Shown in pieces: positions 41,618 to 50,377 of a DNA stretch of 64,000 nucleotides. This stretch comes from Rikenellaceae bacterium (lineage in GTDB: Bacteria; Bacteroidota; Bacteroidia; Bacteroidales; Rikenellaceae). The translations under genes and the position numbers were made by a program. The notes beneath the pieces were generated by a model, which saw only the letters and a list, made by a program, of their open reading frames with translations, was not told the origin of the DNA and did no database searches. The stretch is taken from NCBI GenBank assembly GCA_015059965.1, contig SUZM01000001.1, forward strand, positions 124,001-188,000, written 5' to 3'. Each line of letters starts with the position of its first letter. Position 1 is the stretch's first letter.

Positions 41618-43462
41618 TTACTTCAATAAGGTTTCAAACTTCTTAACGAGCTCAACCACCGTGAAGGGCTGACCCTCGCATTTGTTATACTGCTCGTAGC
41701 AGAACTGCTGCTGCTTGGCGCGCAGATAGTTGGCAAACTGACCCTCGTTCAACTCGCAAACCACGATCTTCTTAAACTTCTTGAAGATCTCCTCCACGCC
41801 CTTGGGCAGGGGGTTGATGTAGTTGAAGTGGCAGAGCGAGACCTTCTTGCCATCGGCCTGCAACTGCTCGACAGCAGCCTGCAGGTGGCCGCGCGTACCG
41901 CCCCAACCTACAACCAACAGATCACCCTCCTCGGCACCAAATACCGTCTGCGCCGGGATGTCGTCCACCACCTTGGCCACCTTGGCTGCACGGTTATTGA
42001 CCATCAACTGGTGGTTGGCGGGATCGTGCGAGATGGTACCCTTCAGGGCATCCTTCTCCAGACCACCCACGCGGTGCTGCAAACCGGGCTTACCGGGGAA
42101 GGCCCAGCCGCGGGCATAGTTCTCATTGCGGGCATAGGGCATAAAACCGCCCTCGGGAGCCTCGTTTACGATCGGGGGATTGATTGCCGGGTAGTCGGAC
42201 ATCGAGGGGATGCGCCAGGGCTCCGAGCCGTTGGCGATGAAGCCGTCCGAGAGGAGGATGACGGGGGTCATGTGCTCCAAGGCGATACGGCTGGCCTCGA
42301 AGGCATAGTGGAAGCAGTCGCTGGGCGAAGAGGCTGCTACAACCACAACCGGACACTCGCCGTTGCGGCCATAGAGGGCCTGCACCAGGTCGCTCTGCTC
42401 GGTCTTGGTCGGCAGACCCGTCGAGGGGCCACCGCGCTGCACATCGACAACAACCAGCGGAAGCTCGGTCATCACAGCCAGACCCAGCGCCTCGCTCTTG
42501 AGCGAAAGACCGGGACCCGACGTGGTCGTCACGGCGAAGTTACCGGCATAGGCGGCACCGATGGCGGTGCAGATACCGGCGATCTCATCCTCAGCCTGCA
42601 CGGTCTTCACACCCAGGTCGCGGCGCTTGGCCAACTCCTCGAGGATCACCGTGGCAGGGGTAATGGGATACGAACCGCAGAAGAGGGGCAGGTTGGCCTT
42701 CTCAGCGGCGGCCATCAGACCCCAGGCGGTGGCTACGTTACCGCTGATCGAGCGATAGGTACCCTTCTCCAACTTGGCCGGGGCGATGGTGTAGGTATTG
42801 GCAAACTGGTGGGTGTTGGCAGCGTAGTTGTAGCCGGCATCAATGGCCTTGATGTTGGCCTCGGCCACCAGCGGATTTTTCTTGGCGAATTTCGACTGAA
42901 GGTAGTTCTTGGCGTGATCCTCCGGACGATGGTAGATGTAGAAGCAGATACCGAGGGCAAACATGTTCTTGCACTTTACCACCGACTTCAGATCCAGACC
43001 CAGATCCTTCAGCGCATCGCGCGTCATCGAGGTGATGTTGGGCGTTACCACGTTATAACCCTCCAGATTGAGCTCCGCAATGGGATCCATCGTCTGGAAT
43101 CCGGCCTTCTTGAGGTTCTCCTCCGTCACCGAATCACCATCCAGGATGACCGTTGCGGAAGTTTTGAGCCACTTGCGGTTGGCCTTCAGGGCTGCGGGGT
43201 TCATGGCCACCAGCACATCGCAGTAGTCGCCCGGATTGAGGGCACGGTGGTCGCCGAAGTGTACCTGGAAGCCCGACACGCCGGCAACGGTTCCCTGCGG
43301 GGCGCGGATTTCAGCCGGATAGTCCGGGAAGGTCGAGATGTCGTTTCCGAGCAACGCCGAGGTGTCGGAAAAGAGCGTACCCGTGAGCTGCATGCCGTCG
43401 CCCGAATCGCCCGAGAAGCGAATCACAACGTCATGTACCTCTTTTACAAAAGTATTATCCAT
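41618..43462 (-). CDS. korA: 2-oxoacid:ferredoxin oxidoreductase, fused gamma-alpha subunit
   Basis: 614 residues. A gamma domain (about 10-180: VIRFSGDSGDGMQLTG, FPDYPAEIRAPQGT) is fused to the alpha domain (about 195-610) with GSYPITPAT and TTTSGPGLSLKSEALG, the pyrimidine-ring side of the TPP site. This two-gene, fused form is typical of KorAB in Bacteroidota. No 4Fe-4S delta domain is present in either subunit. It has a -7 box at 43545. Confidence 0.88.
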   Translation of the reverse strand: MDNTFVKEVHDVVIRFSGDSGDGMQLTGTLFSDTSALLGNDISTFPDYPAEIRAPQGTVAGVSGFQVHFGDHRALNPGDYCDVLVAMNPAALKANRKWLKTSATVILDGDSVTEENLKKAGFQTMDPIAELNLEGYNVVTPNITSMTRDALKDLGLDLKSVVKCKNMFALGICFYIYHRPEDHAKNYLQSKFAKKNPLVAEANIKAIDAGYNYAANTHQFANTYTIAPAKLEKGTYRSISGNVATAWGLMAAAEKANLPLFCGSYPITPATVILEELAKRRDLGVKTVQAEDEIAGICTAIGAAYAGNFAVTTTSGPGLSLKSEALGLAVMTELPLVVVDVQRGGPSTGLPTKTEQSDLVQALYGRNGECPVVVVAASSPSDCFHYAFEASRIALEHMTPVILLSDGFIANGSEPWRIPSMSDYPAINPPIVNEAPEGGFMPYARNENYARGWAFPGKPGLQHRVGGLEKDALKGTISHDPANHQLMVNNRAAKVAKVVDDIPAQTVFGAEEGDLLVVGWGGTRGHLQAAVEQLQADGKKVSLCHFNYINPLPKGVEEIFKKFKKIVVCELNEGQFANYLRAKQQQFCYEQYNKCEGQPFTVVELVKKFETLLK

Positions 43463-43544
43463 GTCTTTGTATGAATTAGGTTAGTTTAGTCCAAATCCCT
43501 AAAAAATTCTCTCTCCTGCCGAGATGAATTTTCAATTAGCATTA

Positions 43545-43552
43545 CAAATATA
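43545..43552 (-). promoter_or_regulatory. -7 box TATATTTG of korAB
   Basis: Minus-strand TATATTTG, 83 bases above the korA ATG. Confidence 0.6.
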
Positions 43553-43978
43553 GGACTTTATTTCTGAAATAAGGCATATTTCGGCAAAAACTTTTCGCTT
43601 TTGCGTGTAAATTCTCCCTCCCCGGCCCAAAGATGCCCTTTTTTGAACCCTATCTGCCGCCGTTCAACCCGCAGACAGCCTCTTTCCGGCTCTCCCCCAC
43701 CCTCCTCTTCATGCCGATAATTCTGCCTCACCGGTCTCCATACTCTGTCCGCCAACTCTGCCGGACGAAGATGCGATGAGCCCATGGACACAGCCGAGAG
43801 ATTATGAGCCGCCGACAAGCGACACCAGGAATTTTAGTAGCGTTTTCAGCACAAAGGGCACATCTGTTTTTGCATAGGAAAGAGTTGGAGATTTTGCGCA
43901 CGGTCAGCAAGGCCCGAAGGCGAAGTTCTTTTCCGCTCGGCACACATGGAGAGGAGTTGGAGATTTCTGTACGCAAAA
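43553..43978. other. Gap between korA promoter and cassette 1
   Basis: No recognised gene or RNA. A direct repeat with GAG(T/G)AGTTGGAGATTT... occurs at about 43880 and 43950, and GGCGAAGTTCTTTTCCGCTC lies between. The stretch could be decayed sequence. Confidence 0.4.
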
Positions 43979-44180
43979 TTGCAGAATTTTTTTGTTTATG
44001 CGGCGCAGAATGAGGCGTTTTTCGTCATGTAATGCGCTGATTTTCCTTGGGTTACAAAACATGGGGCATCTCTTATGAAGAGTGCGGATAAAAATTAGTG
44101 ATGTAACGCCCTTAGGTTCTGATAGTTAGAGAGAAAAACTAAACCTATTAAATAAACTTAACTAAAACAAATTAAAAAAG
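43979..44180 (+). promoter_or_regulatory. Conserved 5' head of cassette 1
   Basis: About 200 bases nearly identical to 59348-59549; the last 110 also match cassette 2 (56803-56913, minus). It contains a small hairpin CTCTT-ATG-AAGAG, the box GCGGATAAAAATTAGTGATG, and an A-rich lead-in to the peptide ATG. No TAnnTTTG box is visible, unlike cassette 2, so the promoter type is uncertain. Confidence 0.7.
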
Positions 44181-44336
44181 ATGAAAAAAACGTATTTGAG
44201 CTATGAGGCTCCCGAGGTGGAGCTCGTAGAGATGGCCGTGGAGTGCGGTTTCGCTGCTTCGGAGACCTACGCTTCCTTCTCGCTGATGGATGATGCCAAG
44301 TATGAGGAGTACAACAACGGTGAGGAGATTTGGTAA
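44181..44336 (+). CDS. GFAAS-type small peptide, cassette 1
   Basis: 51 residues: MKKTYLSY, EAPEVELVEMAVECGFAAS, then a variable acidic tail ending NNGEEIW. The first 27 residues are identical to the peptides of cassettes 2 and 3, and similar in cassette 4. One conserved Cys precedes GFAAS in cassettes 1-3. No signal peptide or membrane helix. It lies 32 bases ahead of the lipoprotein gene. The conserved codons across copies, with tails that differ but stay acidic and end near Trp, argue for a real translated gene. Function unknown. Confidence 0.8.
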   Translation: MKKTYLSYEAPEVELVEMAVECGFAASETYASFSLMDDAKYEEYNNGEEIW

Positions 44337-44368
44337 CAGATTGTAGAACAGAAAAAATTAGAAGAAAG

Positions 44369-45577
44369 ATGAAAAAGTTTTATTCGTTCTTGTTTGCAGC
44401 TGTTGCCCTGGTAGGTTTCGCTGCTTGTAACTCGGACTCGACCGAGGAGCCCGCTCCCGCCGGTGCCGAGAAACTTTCGTTCAAGGCTAACATCGACACC
44501 ACCAAGACCGACCTGGATGGTCTGCAGACTGTTTGGTGCGAGGGCGACGTAGTTGTAATCGATGGTTTTAACTTCGTATGTGGCAATGATTTGGCTACCT
44601 TTACCTGCACCGAGGCCGGCTGCACGAGCCTGCTGAACAAGGAGGTTGAGGCTGTTTACTCGAACAAAAAGGATGGTAAGATTGATTCGGAGGCCGGTGT
44701 TCACGGTGCTCTTCTGACGGCTACGGGCACGCTGACTACCGAGGGCGCTACCTTCGAGTTTGCCGTTCAGAACGCTTTCCTGAAGCTCACGACCACGGGT
44801 ACCGTTACGCTGAAGGGTGCCGGCCTGTTCTCGACGGGCGATGAGCTTACGATTGCTGAGGACGGTGAGCACTATGTGGCTATCAATCCTGCTGCAGACG
44901 TAGCTTTCAGCTGCGAGTCGAATGGCATTACAATGAAGAACACGACCATCACTTTTGAGAAGAAGAAGATTTACAACCTGGGCGAGCTGCAGGTTCCTAC
45001 AGTATTCTGCGTAGAAGGCAATGCCGCTTTTAACCTCTATGCTTGGTCTGGTGATGATAAGTTTTTGGGCGACTGGCCTGGAACCGCTATGACCCAAATT
45101 GGTTCTACCAACAAGTACTATGCTGTAATTCCTGATGAATATGTAGGTGAAACTTTCAATTATATTGTCAATTGGACTGGAGGCCAGACTAAGGACTTAA
45201 TTGTTAACGAGTTTGCGAGTGGTTACACCTATAGCATCAGTGATCCTGATCCCGAAAATATCACGATCTATCTCAACAATAACTGGAGCGTACAAAATTT
45301 GAAAATTCACTCGTGGGATCCTACGCTATGGGCTGGCCAAACCTGGGAGAACCAAAAAGCTCCCGATGGCACAGTAACGAATGATTTGGGAACCTTCTCC
45401 TATTGGAATATTGATAAGAATCAGATTAAAACAGATAAAGTAGGAAGCCTTTTGGTTACCGGTACTGGCAAGAAAACTGCAGATCTCCATAATGTAAATT
45501 ATGAAAACGATGTATACTTGCAGTTTGTATACAAGGATAATAAAGACCAGTTGGAGATTTTAACTACTCCGTATTAG
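44369..45577 (+). CDS. Surface lipoprotein, fimbrillin-like with starch-binding-like module
   Basis: 402 residues. The signal MKKFYSFLFAAVALVGFAAC (Cys20) and SDSTEEPAPA are shared with cassettes 2 and 3. Residues about 30-210 form a fimbrillin-like domain (KTDLDGLQTVWCEGDVVVID). Residues about 213-300 (FNLYAWSGDDKFLGDWPGTAM, FNYIVNWTGGQTKD) resemble CBM26-type starch-binding modules, and a further beta-rich segment follows. The acidic stretch after Cys fits surface display. It probably binds glycan, as SusE/SusF-type proteins do; this is inference. Confidence 0.78.
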   Translation: MKKFYSFLFAAVALVGFAACNSDSTEEPAPAGAEKLSFKANIDTTKTDLDGLQTVWCEGDVVVIDGFNFVCGNDLATFTCTEAGCTSLLNKEVEAVYSNKKDGKIDSEAGVHGALLTATGTLTTEGATFEFAVQNAFLKLTTTGTVTLKGAGLFSTGDELTIAEDGEHYVAINPAADVAFSCESNGITMKNTTITFEKKKIYNLGELQVPTVFCVEGNAAFNLYAWSGDDKFLGDWPGTAMTQIGSTNKYYAVIPDEYVGETFNYIVNWTGGQTKDLIVNEFASGYTYSISDPDPENITIYLNNNWSVQNLKIHSWDPTLWAGQTWENQKAPDGTVTNDLGTFSYWNIDKNQIKTDKVGSLLVTGTGKKTADLHNVNYENDVYLQFVYKDNKDQLEILTTPY

Positions 45578-45603
45578 TCTGATATAGCTAAATGAATAAA
45601 CTG

Positions 45604-45633
45604 AAAAAATGCGACCTTCGGGTCGCATTTTTT
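45604..45633 (+). terminator. Terminator of cassette 1
   Basis: AAAAAATGCGACC, TTCG tetraloop, GGTCGCATTTTTT. The same GCGACC stem ends cassette 3 (61337). Confidence 0.93.
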
Positions 45634-45654
45634 GTTGGGCTTGAGGTGTAGGAG

Positions 45655-46395
45655 TTATGGGAGGTTAGGGAGGTTAGGGAGGTTAGGGAGGTTAGGGAGT
45701 TTAGGGAGATTAGAGTAATTCATTAGTTCCCCATAACACTAAACTCATTAAATTCACTAAATTCACTAAATTCACCACCAAATCTTAGGGTCAATCCTCG
45801 TTTGTTTTTGAGGGTGGTGTAGGAGGTTAGGGAAGTTAGAGAGTTTAGGGAGTTTAGGGAGATTAGGGAGATTAGGGAGATTAGAGTAATTCATCAGTTC
45901 CCCATAACACTAAACTCACTAAACTCCTTAAATTCACTAAATTCACCACCAAATCTTAGGGTCAATCCTCGTTTGTTTTTTTTGAGGGAGGTGTAGGAGG
46001 ATAGGGAGGTTAGGGAAGTTAGAGAGTTTAGGGAGATTAGAGTAATTCATTAGTTTCCCAAAACACTAAACTCATTAAACTCCTTAAATTCACTAAATTC
46101 ACCACCAAATCTTAAGGTCAATCCTCGTTTGTTTTTTTGAGGGAGGTGTAGGAGGATAGGGAGAATAGGGAAGTTAGAGAGTTTAGGGAGATTAGAGAAA
46201 TTCATTAGTTTTCTAAAACACTAAACTCACTAAACTCCTTAAATTCACTAAATTCACCACCAAATCTTAGGGTCAATCCTCGTTTGTGTTTGAGGGAGGT
46301 GTAGGAGGATAGGGAGGATAGGGAGATTGGGGAGATTAGAGTAATTCATTAGTTTCCCAAAACTCTAAACTCACTAAATTCCTTAAACTCTCCTA
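45655..46395. repeat. TTAGGG-like minisatellite array
   Basis: About four units of 155-171 bases, with CACCACCAAATCTTAGGG starting near 45773, 45944, 46100 and 46255. Each unit has a G-rich part of GGTTAGGGA, GTTTAGGGA or GATTAGGGA steps, then a C/A-rich part (CACTAAACTCACTAAACTCC) that can pair back with it. Inverted copies lie at 54.9-55.25 kb and related ones at 61.4 and 62.2 kb. There is no gene in this stretch. Confidence 0.9.
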
Positions 46396-46400
46396 CTACT

Positions 46401-46429
46401 AACAATGCGACCGTATGGGTCGCATTGTT
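46401..46429 (-). terminator. Terminator of the ychF-gltX-galM operon
   Basis: AACAATGCGACC, five-base loop, GGTCGCATTGTT: a perfect 12-bp stem 12 bases after the galM stop. Confidence 0.8.
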
Positions 46430-46440
46430 GTTTGAGGTGA

Positions 46441-47496
46441 TCAGAAGGTCGAGAAGCGGTAGATGGTCTTTTGGCAGTAGATCTCGCCGGGGCGGAGCAG
46501 TGGCGAAGGGAATTCGGGGCGGTTGGGGGCATCGGGGAAGTTTTGGCACTCCAAGGCGATGCCGTCGTAGTCCTCATAGCGGCGACCCGAGCGGGAGCGG
46601 GGGGCTCCGCCCGAGAGTCCGTTACCGGTATAGACCACCACGCAGGGTTGCGACGAGAGGATCTGCATCGTGCGCCCCGATTTCGGGCTGCGCAGCCATC
46701 CCACCTCGCGCAGGATATTGGGTTGCCAATCATCGACCGCGAAGGGGTGGTCGAAGCCATCGTAATCGTCCAAGTGGTTGAACTCGCTCGCCAAGCCCGG
46801 GCGCAGGGGGCGGAATGCCGAAAAGTCCATCGGGCTATCGGCCACCGGGAGGAGTCTGCCCGTGGGGAGTTGTTTGCCGTTCATCTCGCAGACTGCGGAG
46901 GCGTTGAGCTGGAGCTCATGGTCGAGCACCGAGCCGCCATCCTCGCCCTCAAGGTTAAAGTAGAGGTGGTTGGTGAGGTTTACGACCGTCGTGCGATCGG
47001 CTGCCGCGCGGTAGGTGATCTCCAGGGCATTGTCGTCGTCGAAGTCGAAGACCGCCTCGACCTGCATTTGGGCCGGGTAGCCCTGGTCGCCCTCGGGCGA
47101 GTAGAGCTCCATGACCACGCGGTTCTCCTCCACACGGCTCTCCCAGAGGCGGTTACCGAAGCCTACTGTTCCGCCATGGAGGTGGTGGCGGCCGCAGTTG
47201 GCCTCGAGGCGAATCTCCTCGCCCTCGATCTCCATGCGGCCATAGCCGATGCGGCCGGCAAAGCGGCCGATCGTCTTGCCCATATTGGCCGGATCGCGCC
47301 GGTAGTCGCCCGCCTCGCCATAGCCCAAGGCCACGTCGGCCAGTGCCCCCTTACGATCGGGGACACGGATGGCCACCACCGCGGCTCCGAGGTTGGTAAG
47401 TTCCACCTCGGCGCCGTGGCTGTTGCGCATGCGGTAGCGGATGACGCCCTCGCCCTCGGGCGTCAGATCCCAGAACTCCTGTTCGATTGAGACCAT
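46441..47496 (-). CDS. galM: Aldose 1-epimerase (galactose mutarotase)
   Basis: 351 residues with the beta-sandwich signature pieces: ANCGRHHLHGGTVGFGNRLW (substrate Arg and His), TNHLYFNLEG with the catalytic His, and ALECQNFPDAPNRPEF with the catalytic base region near the end. It interconverts the alpha and beta anomers of galactose or other aldoses. No signal peptide, so it is cytoplasmic. It is 3 bases below gltX on the same strand and is the last gene of the operon. Confidence 0.92.
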   Translation of the reverse strand: MVSIEQEFWDLTPEGEGVIRYRMRNSHGAEVELTNLGAAVVAIRVPDRKGALADVALGYGEAGDYRRDPANMGKTIGRFAGRIGYGRMEIEGEEIRLEANCGRHHLHGGTVGFGNRLWESRVEENRVVMELYSPEGDQGYPAQMQVEAVFDFDDDNALEITYRAAADRTTVVNLTNHLYFNLEGEDGGSVLDHELQLNASAVCEMNGKQLPTGRLLPVADSPMDFSAFRPLRPGLASEFNHLDDYDGFDHPFAVDDWQPNILREVGWLRSPKSGRTMQILSSQPCVVVYTGNGLSGGAPRSRSGRRYEDYDGIALECQNFPDAPNRPEFPSPLLRPGEIYCQKTIYRFSTF

Positions 47497-47499
47497 CGG

Positions 47500-49035
47500 C
47501 TATTCGGCGGGGGTGAGGGTAGCAAAGAGGTGGTCGATGCGCTTGAGGCACTCCTCCTTGCCGATGAAGGCCGTTACGTCGTACATGCCCGGGCCCTTGC
47601 CGGCGCCGACCAATGCCAGGCGCAGAGTATTCATCACCTGGCCCATGCCGTAGCCCTTCTCCTGGATCCAGTCGTGGACAATCTTCTCCGTATTTTCGAG
47701 CGAGAAATCGTCAATCGAGGCCAGCACCTCGCGCACCTCCTTCAGGATGCGGGGGTTGTCGCCCTTCCAGTACTTCTTGGCCTGCTTCTCCTCATACTCC
47801 GTGGGGGCCACGAAGAAGAAGGAGGTCAGCTCCCACAGATCGCCGATCAGCGTGGCGCGCTCCTTCATGATCGAGGCGGCCTTGCCGGCTACTTCGTCTG
47901 TGGCCTCGATGCCGTGGGCCTTGAGGATCGGCTGATAGATCACGGCAAGCTCCTCGGCCGACTTGCGGTGCAGGTATTGGGCATTGAACCACTTGGCCTT
48001 ATCGGGCTGGAAGCGGGCGCCCGACTTCGAGACGCGATCCAGCGAGAAGGCCTCGATCAGCTCGGGCATCGTGAAGAGCTCCTGCTCCGTACCGGGGTTC
48101 CAGCCCAGCAGGGCCAGCATATTGATGAAGGCCTCGGGGAAATAACCGTCCTCGCGGTAGCCGTGGGCCGTCTCGCCGGTCGAGGGCGACTTCCAGAACA
48201 GGGGGAAGACCGGGAAGCCCATCTTATCGCCATCGCGCTTCGAGAGCTTGCCGCCGCCCGTGGGCTTCAGCAGCAGGGGCAGGTGGGCGAACTCGGGCTG
48301 CGAATCGGTCCAGCCGAAGGCCCGGTAGAGGAGGTAGTGCAGCGGCAGTGAAGGGAGCCACTCCTCACCACGGATCACATGTGAGATCTCCATCAGGTGG
48401 TCGTCCACGATGTTGGCCAGGTGGTAGGTGGGCAGCTGGTCAGCCGACTTGTAGAGCACCTTATCGTCCAGCGTTGAGGTGTTCATCTCCACATCGCCAC
48501 GAATCAGGTCGTGCATCTTTACCATCTCGTTCTCGGGCATCTTGAAGCGGATCACCCACTGATCGCCTCGGGCGATGCGCTCTTCGACCTCCTCTTTCGG
48601 GAGCTTGAGCGAGGTGGCCAGCTCGCTGCGAACCTCATAGTTGTAGGCAAAGGTCTTGCCCTCGGCCTCATACTGCTTACGCAGGGCATCGAGCTCCTCG
48701 GCCGAGTCGAAGGCGTAGTAGGCCCAGCCGGCCTCCACGAGCTGGGTGGCATATTTCAGGTAGATCTCACGGCGCTCGCTCTGACGATAGGGGGCGTGGG
48801 GGCCGCCTACGCCGACACCCTCGTCGATCTCGATGCCGCACCACTTCAGCGACTCGAGAATGTACTCCTCGGCACCGGGTACGAAGCGCTGCGAATCGGT
48901 ATCCTCGATGCGCAGAATCATCTTGCCGCCTCGCTGGCGGGCAAACAGAAAGTTGTAAAGGGCCGTGCGGACACCGCCAATGTGAAGCGGGCCGGTGGGG
49001 CTGGGTGCAAAACGCACGCGAACAGGTCTGGTCAT
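47500..49035 (-). CDS. gltX: Glutamyl-tRNA synthetase
   Basis: 511 residues. The HIGH-type motif is HIGG at 18-21 in [18 protein letters not shown], and the KMSKS-type motif is KLSKRDGDK near 272. The C-terminal helical anticodon domain is complete. It charges tRNA-Glu, also used for tetrapyrrole synthesis where GluTR is present. It follows ychF by 18 bases and precedes galM by 3. Confidence 0.96.
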   Translation of the reverse strand: MTRPVRVRFAPSPTGPLHIGGVRTALYNFLFARQRGGKMILRIEDTDSQRFVPGAEEYILESLKWCGIEIDEGVGVGGPHAPYRQSERREIYLKYATQLVEAGWAYYAFDSAEELDALRKQYEAEGKTFAYNYEVRSELATSLKLPKEEVEERIARGDQWVIRFKMPENEMVKMHDLIRGDVEMNTSTLDDKVLYKSADQLPTYHLANIVDDHLMEISHVIRGEEWLPSLPLHYLLYRAFGWTDSQPEFAHLPLLLKPTGGGKLSKRDGDKMGFPVFPLFWKSPSTGETAHGYREDGYFPEAFINMLALLGWNPGTEQELFTMPELIEAFSLDRVSKSGARFQPDKAKWFNAQYLHRKSAEELAVIYQPILKAHGIEATDEVAGKAASIMKERATLIGDLWELTSFFFVAPTEYEEKQAKKYWKGDNPRILKEVREVLASIDDFSLENTEKIVHDWIQEKGYGMGQVMNTLRLALVGAGKGPGMYDVTAFIGKEECLKRIDHLFATLTPAE

Positions 49036-49053
49036 TATCGTAGATTTTTTATG

Positions 49054-50151
49054 TTATACATTGAACAAGAAGTGCATAATGTCGCCATCCTGCACCACAT
49101 ACTCCTTGCCCTCGATGCCGATCTTTCCGGCATCGCGGCAGGCCTTCTCCGAGCCCAACGTCGTATAGTCGTTGTACTTGATCACCTCGGCACGGATGAA
49201 GCCGCGCTCGAAATCGGTGTGGATGATGCCGGCCGTCTGCGGTGCTTTCATGCCGCGGTTATAGGTCCAGGCGCGAGTCTCGTCGGCTCCGGTCGTAAAG
49301 AAGGTCTCCAGATTGAGCAATTTGTATGCAGCCTTGATCAGACGAGCCACTCCCGACTCCTTGAGGCCCAAATCCTCGAGGAACATCTGGCGCTCCTCAT
49401 ACTCCTCCAGCTCGGCAATATCGGCCTCCGTTGCGGCGGCCACAATCAGCATCTCGGCCTTCTCGTCGGCAATGGCGGCCTTCACAGCCTCGGTGTGGGC
49501 GTTGCCCGTTGCGGCCGACTGCTCGTCCACGTTGCAGACGTAGAGCACCGGTTTGTCGGTCAGCAGGTTCAGGTCCTGCACCAACTTGCGATCCTCCTTG
49601 TCGGTCTCTACGGTGCGGGCCGAGAAGCCCTGCTCCAAAGCCTCCTTGAAGAGGGTCAGGATCTCGAAGCGGCGCTTGGCTGTCTTATCGCCTGCGGCGG
49701 CCTGCTTCTGGCACTTGCCGATGTTGTTCTCTACCGTTTCGAGGTCCTTGAGCTGCAGCTCGGTATCGATGATCCCCTTATCGCGCACGGGATCCACCGA
49801 ACCGTCCACATGGGTAATGTTGCTGTTCTCGAAGCAGCGCAGCACATGGATAATGGCGTTGGTATTACGGATATTGCCCAGGAACTTGTTGCCCAGGCCC
49901 TCGCCCTTCGAGGCACCCTTTACCAGACCGGCAATATCGACAATCTCGATGGTGGTGGGCACCACACGCTTCGGGTTGTCGATCTCGGCCAGACGAATCA
50001 GGCGCTCGTCGGGTACGGTGATCACGCCCACATTGGGCTCGATGGTGCAGAACGGGAAGTTGGCTGCCTGCGCCTTGGCGTTCGACAGACAGTTGAAAAG
50101 GGTCGATTTCCCCACGTTGGGAAGACCCACAATGCCGCATTGTAATGCCAT
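49054..50151 (-). CDS. ychF: Ribosome-binding GTPase/ATPase YchF
   Basis: 365 residues, the typical length. P-loop GLPNVGKST at 9-17, a coiled-coil arm in the middle, and the C-terminal TGS domain (GIIHTDFERGFIRAEVI, IEGKEYVVQDGDIMHFLFNV). The G4 motif is the non-standard NVDE, as expected for an ATP-preferring YchF/OLA1 protein. It binds ribosomes and affects stress responses. It is the first gene of the operon, with a -7 box at 50249. Confidence 0.96.
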   Translation of the reverse strand: MALQCGIVGLPNVGKSTLFNCLSNAKAQAANFPFCTIEPNVGVITVPDERLIRLAEIDNPKRVVPTTIEIVDIAGLVKGASKGEGLGNKFLGNIRNTNAIIHVLRCFENSNITHVDGSVDPVRDKGIIDTELQLKDLETVENNIGKCQKQAAAGDKTAKRRFEILTLFKEALEQGFSARTVETDKEDRKLVQDLNLLTDKPVLYVCNVDEQSAATGNAHTEAVKAAIADEKAEMLIVAAATEADIAELEEYEERQMFLEDLGLKESGVARLIKAAYKLLNLETFFTTGADETRAWTYNRGMKAPQTAGIIHTDFERGFIRAEVIKYNDYTTLGSEKACRDAGKIGIEGKEYVVQDGDIMHFLFNV

Positions 50152-50248
50152 AGTATGACTCTTTTGCTTTTAATCTTTTTTGGGGTTATCCTTCGCTTGA
50201 TTCATTTTCCATTCGGGGCATCGGGGCCGGGAATCGAAAACAATCGCG

Positions 50249-50256
50249 CAAAAATA
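50249..50256 (-). promoter_or_regulatory. -7 box TATTTTTG of ychF
   Basis: Minus-strand TATTTTTG, 97 bases above the ychF ATG. Confidence 0.6.
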
Positions 50257-50351
50257 GCGAAACTTTTGCGATTTTCCTACCTTCGGCCCCCTCTTTTCTT
50301 CTCTTAAAGAAAATAACGGTGAGAATATGGCGTTTTTTGCGCAAAATTACT

Positions 50352-50359
50352 TACCTTTG
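50352..50359 (+). promoter_or_regulatory. -7 box TACCTTTG
   Basis: TACCTTTG lies 18 bases above the ATG at 50378 and heads the rightward operon to 54888. Confidence 0.65.
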
Positions 50360-50377
50360 ACCCAAATATACCCCTAT

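Noticed and set aside
43804..44013. 70-codon frame upstream of cassette 1
   Set aside because: It runs into the conserved head, has no ribosome site and is not preserved at cassette 3.
45655..46395. Telomere-like end
   Set aside because: The steps resemble TTAGGG but lie inside the chromosome between ordinary operons, and are interrupted by other repeat segments.
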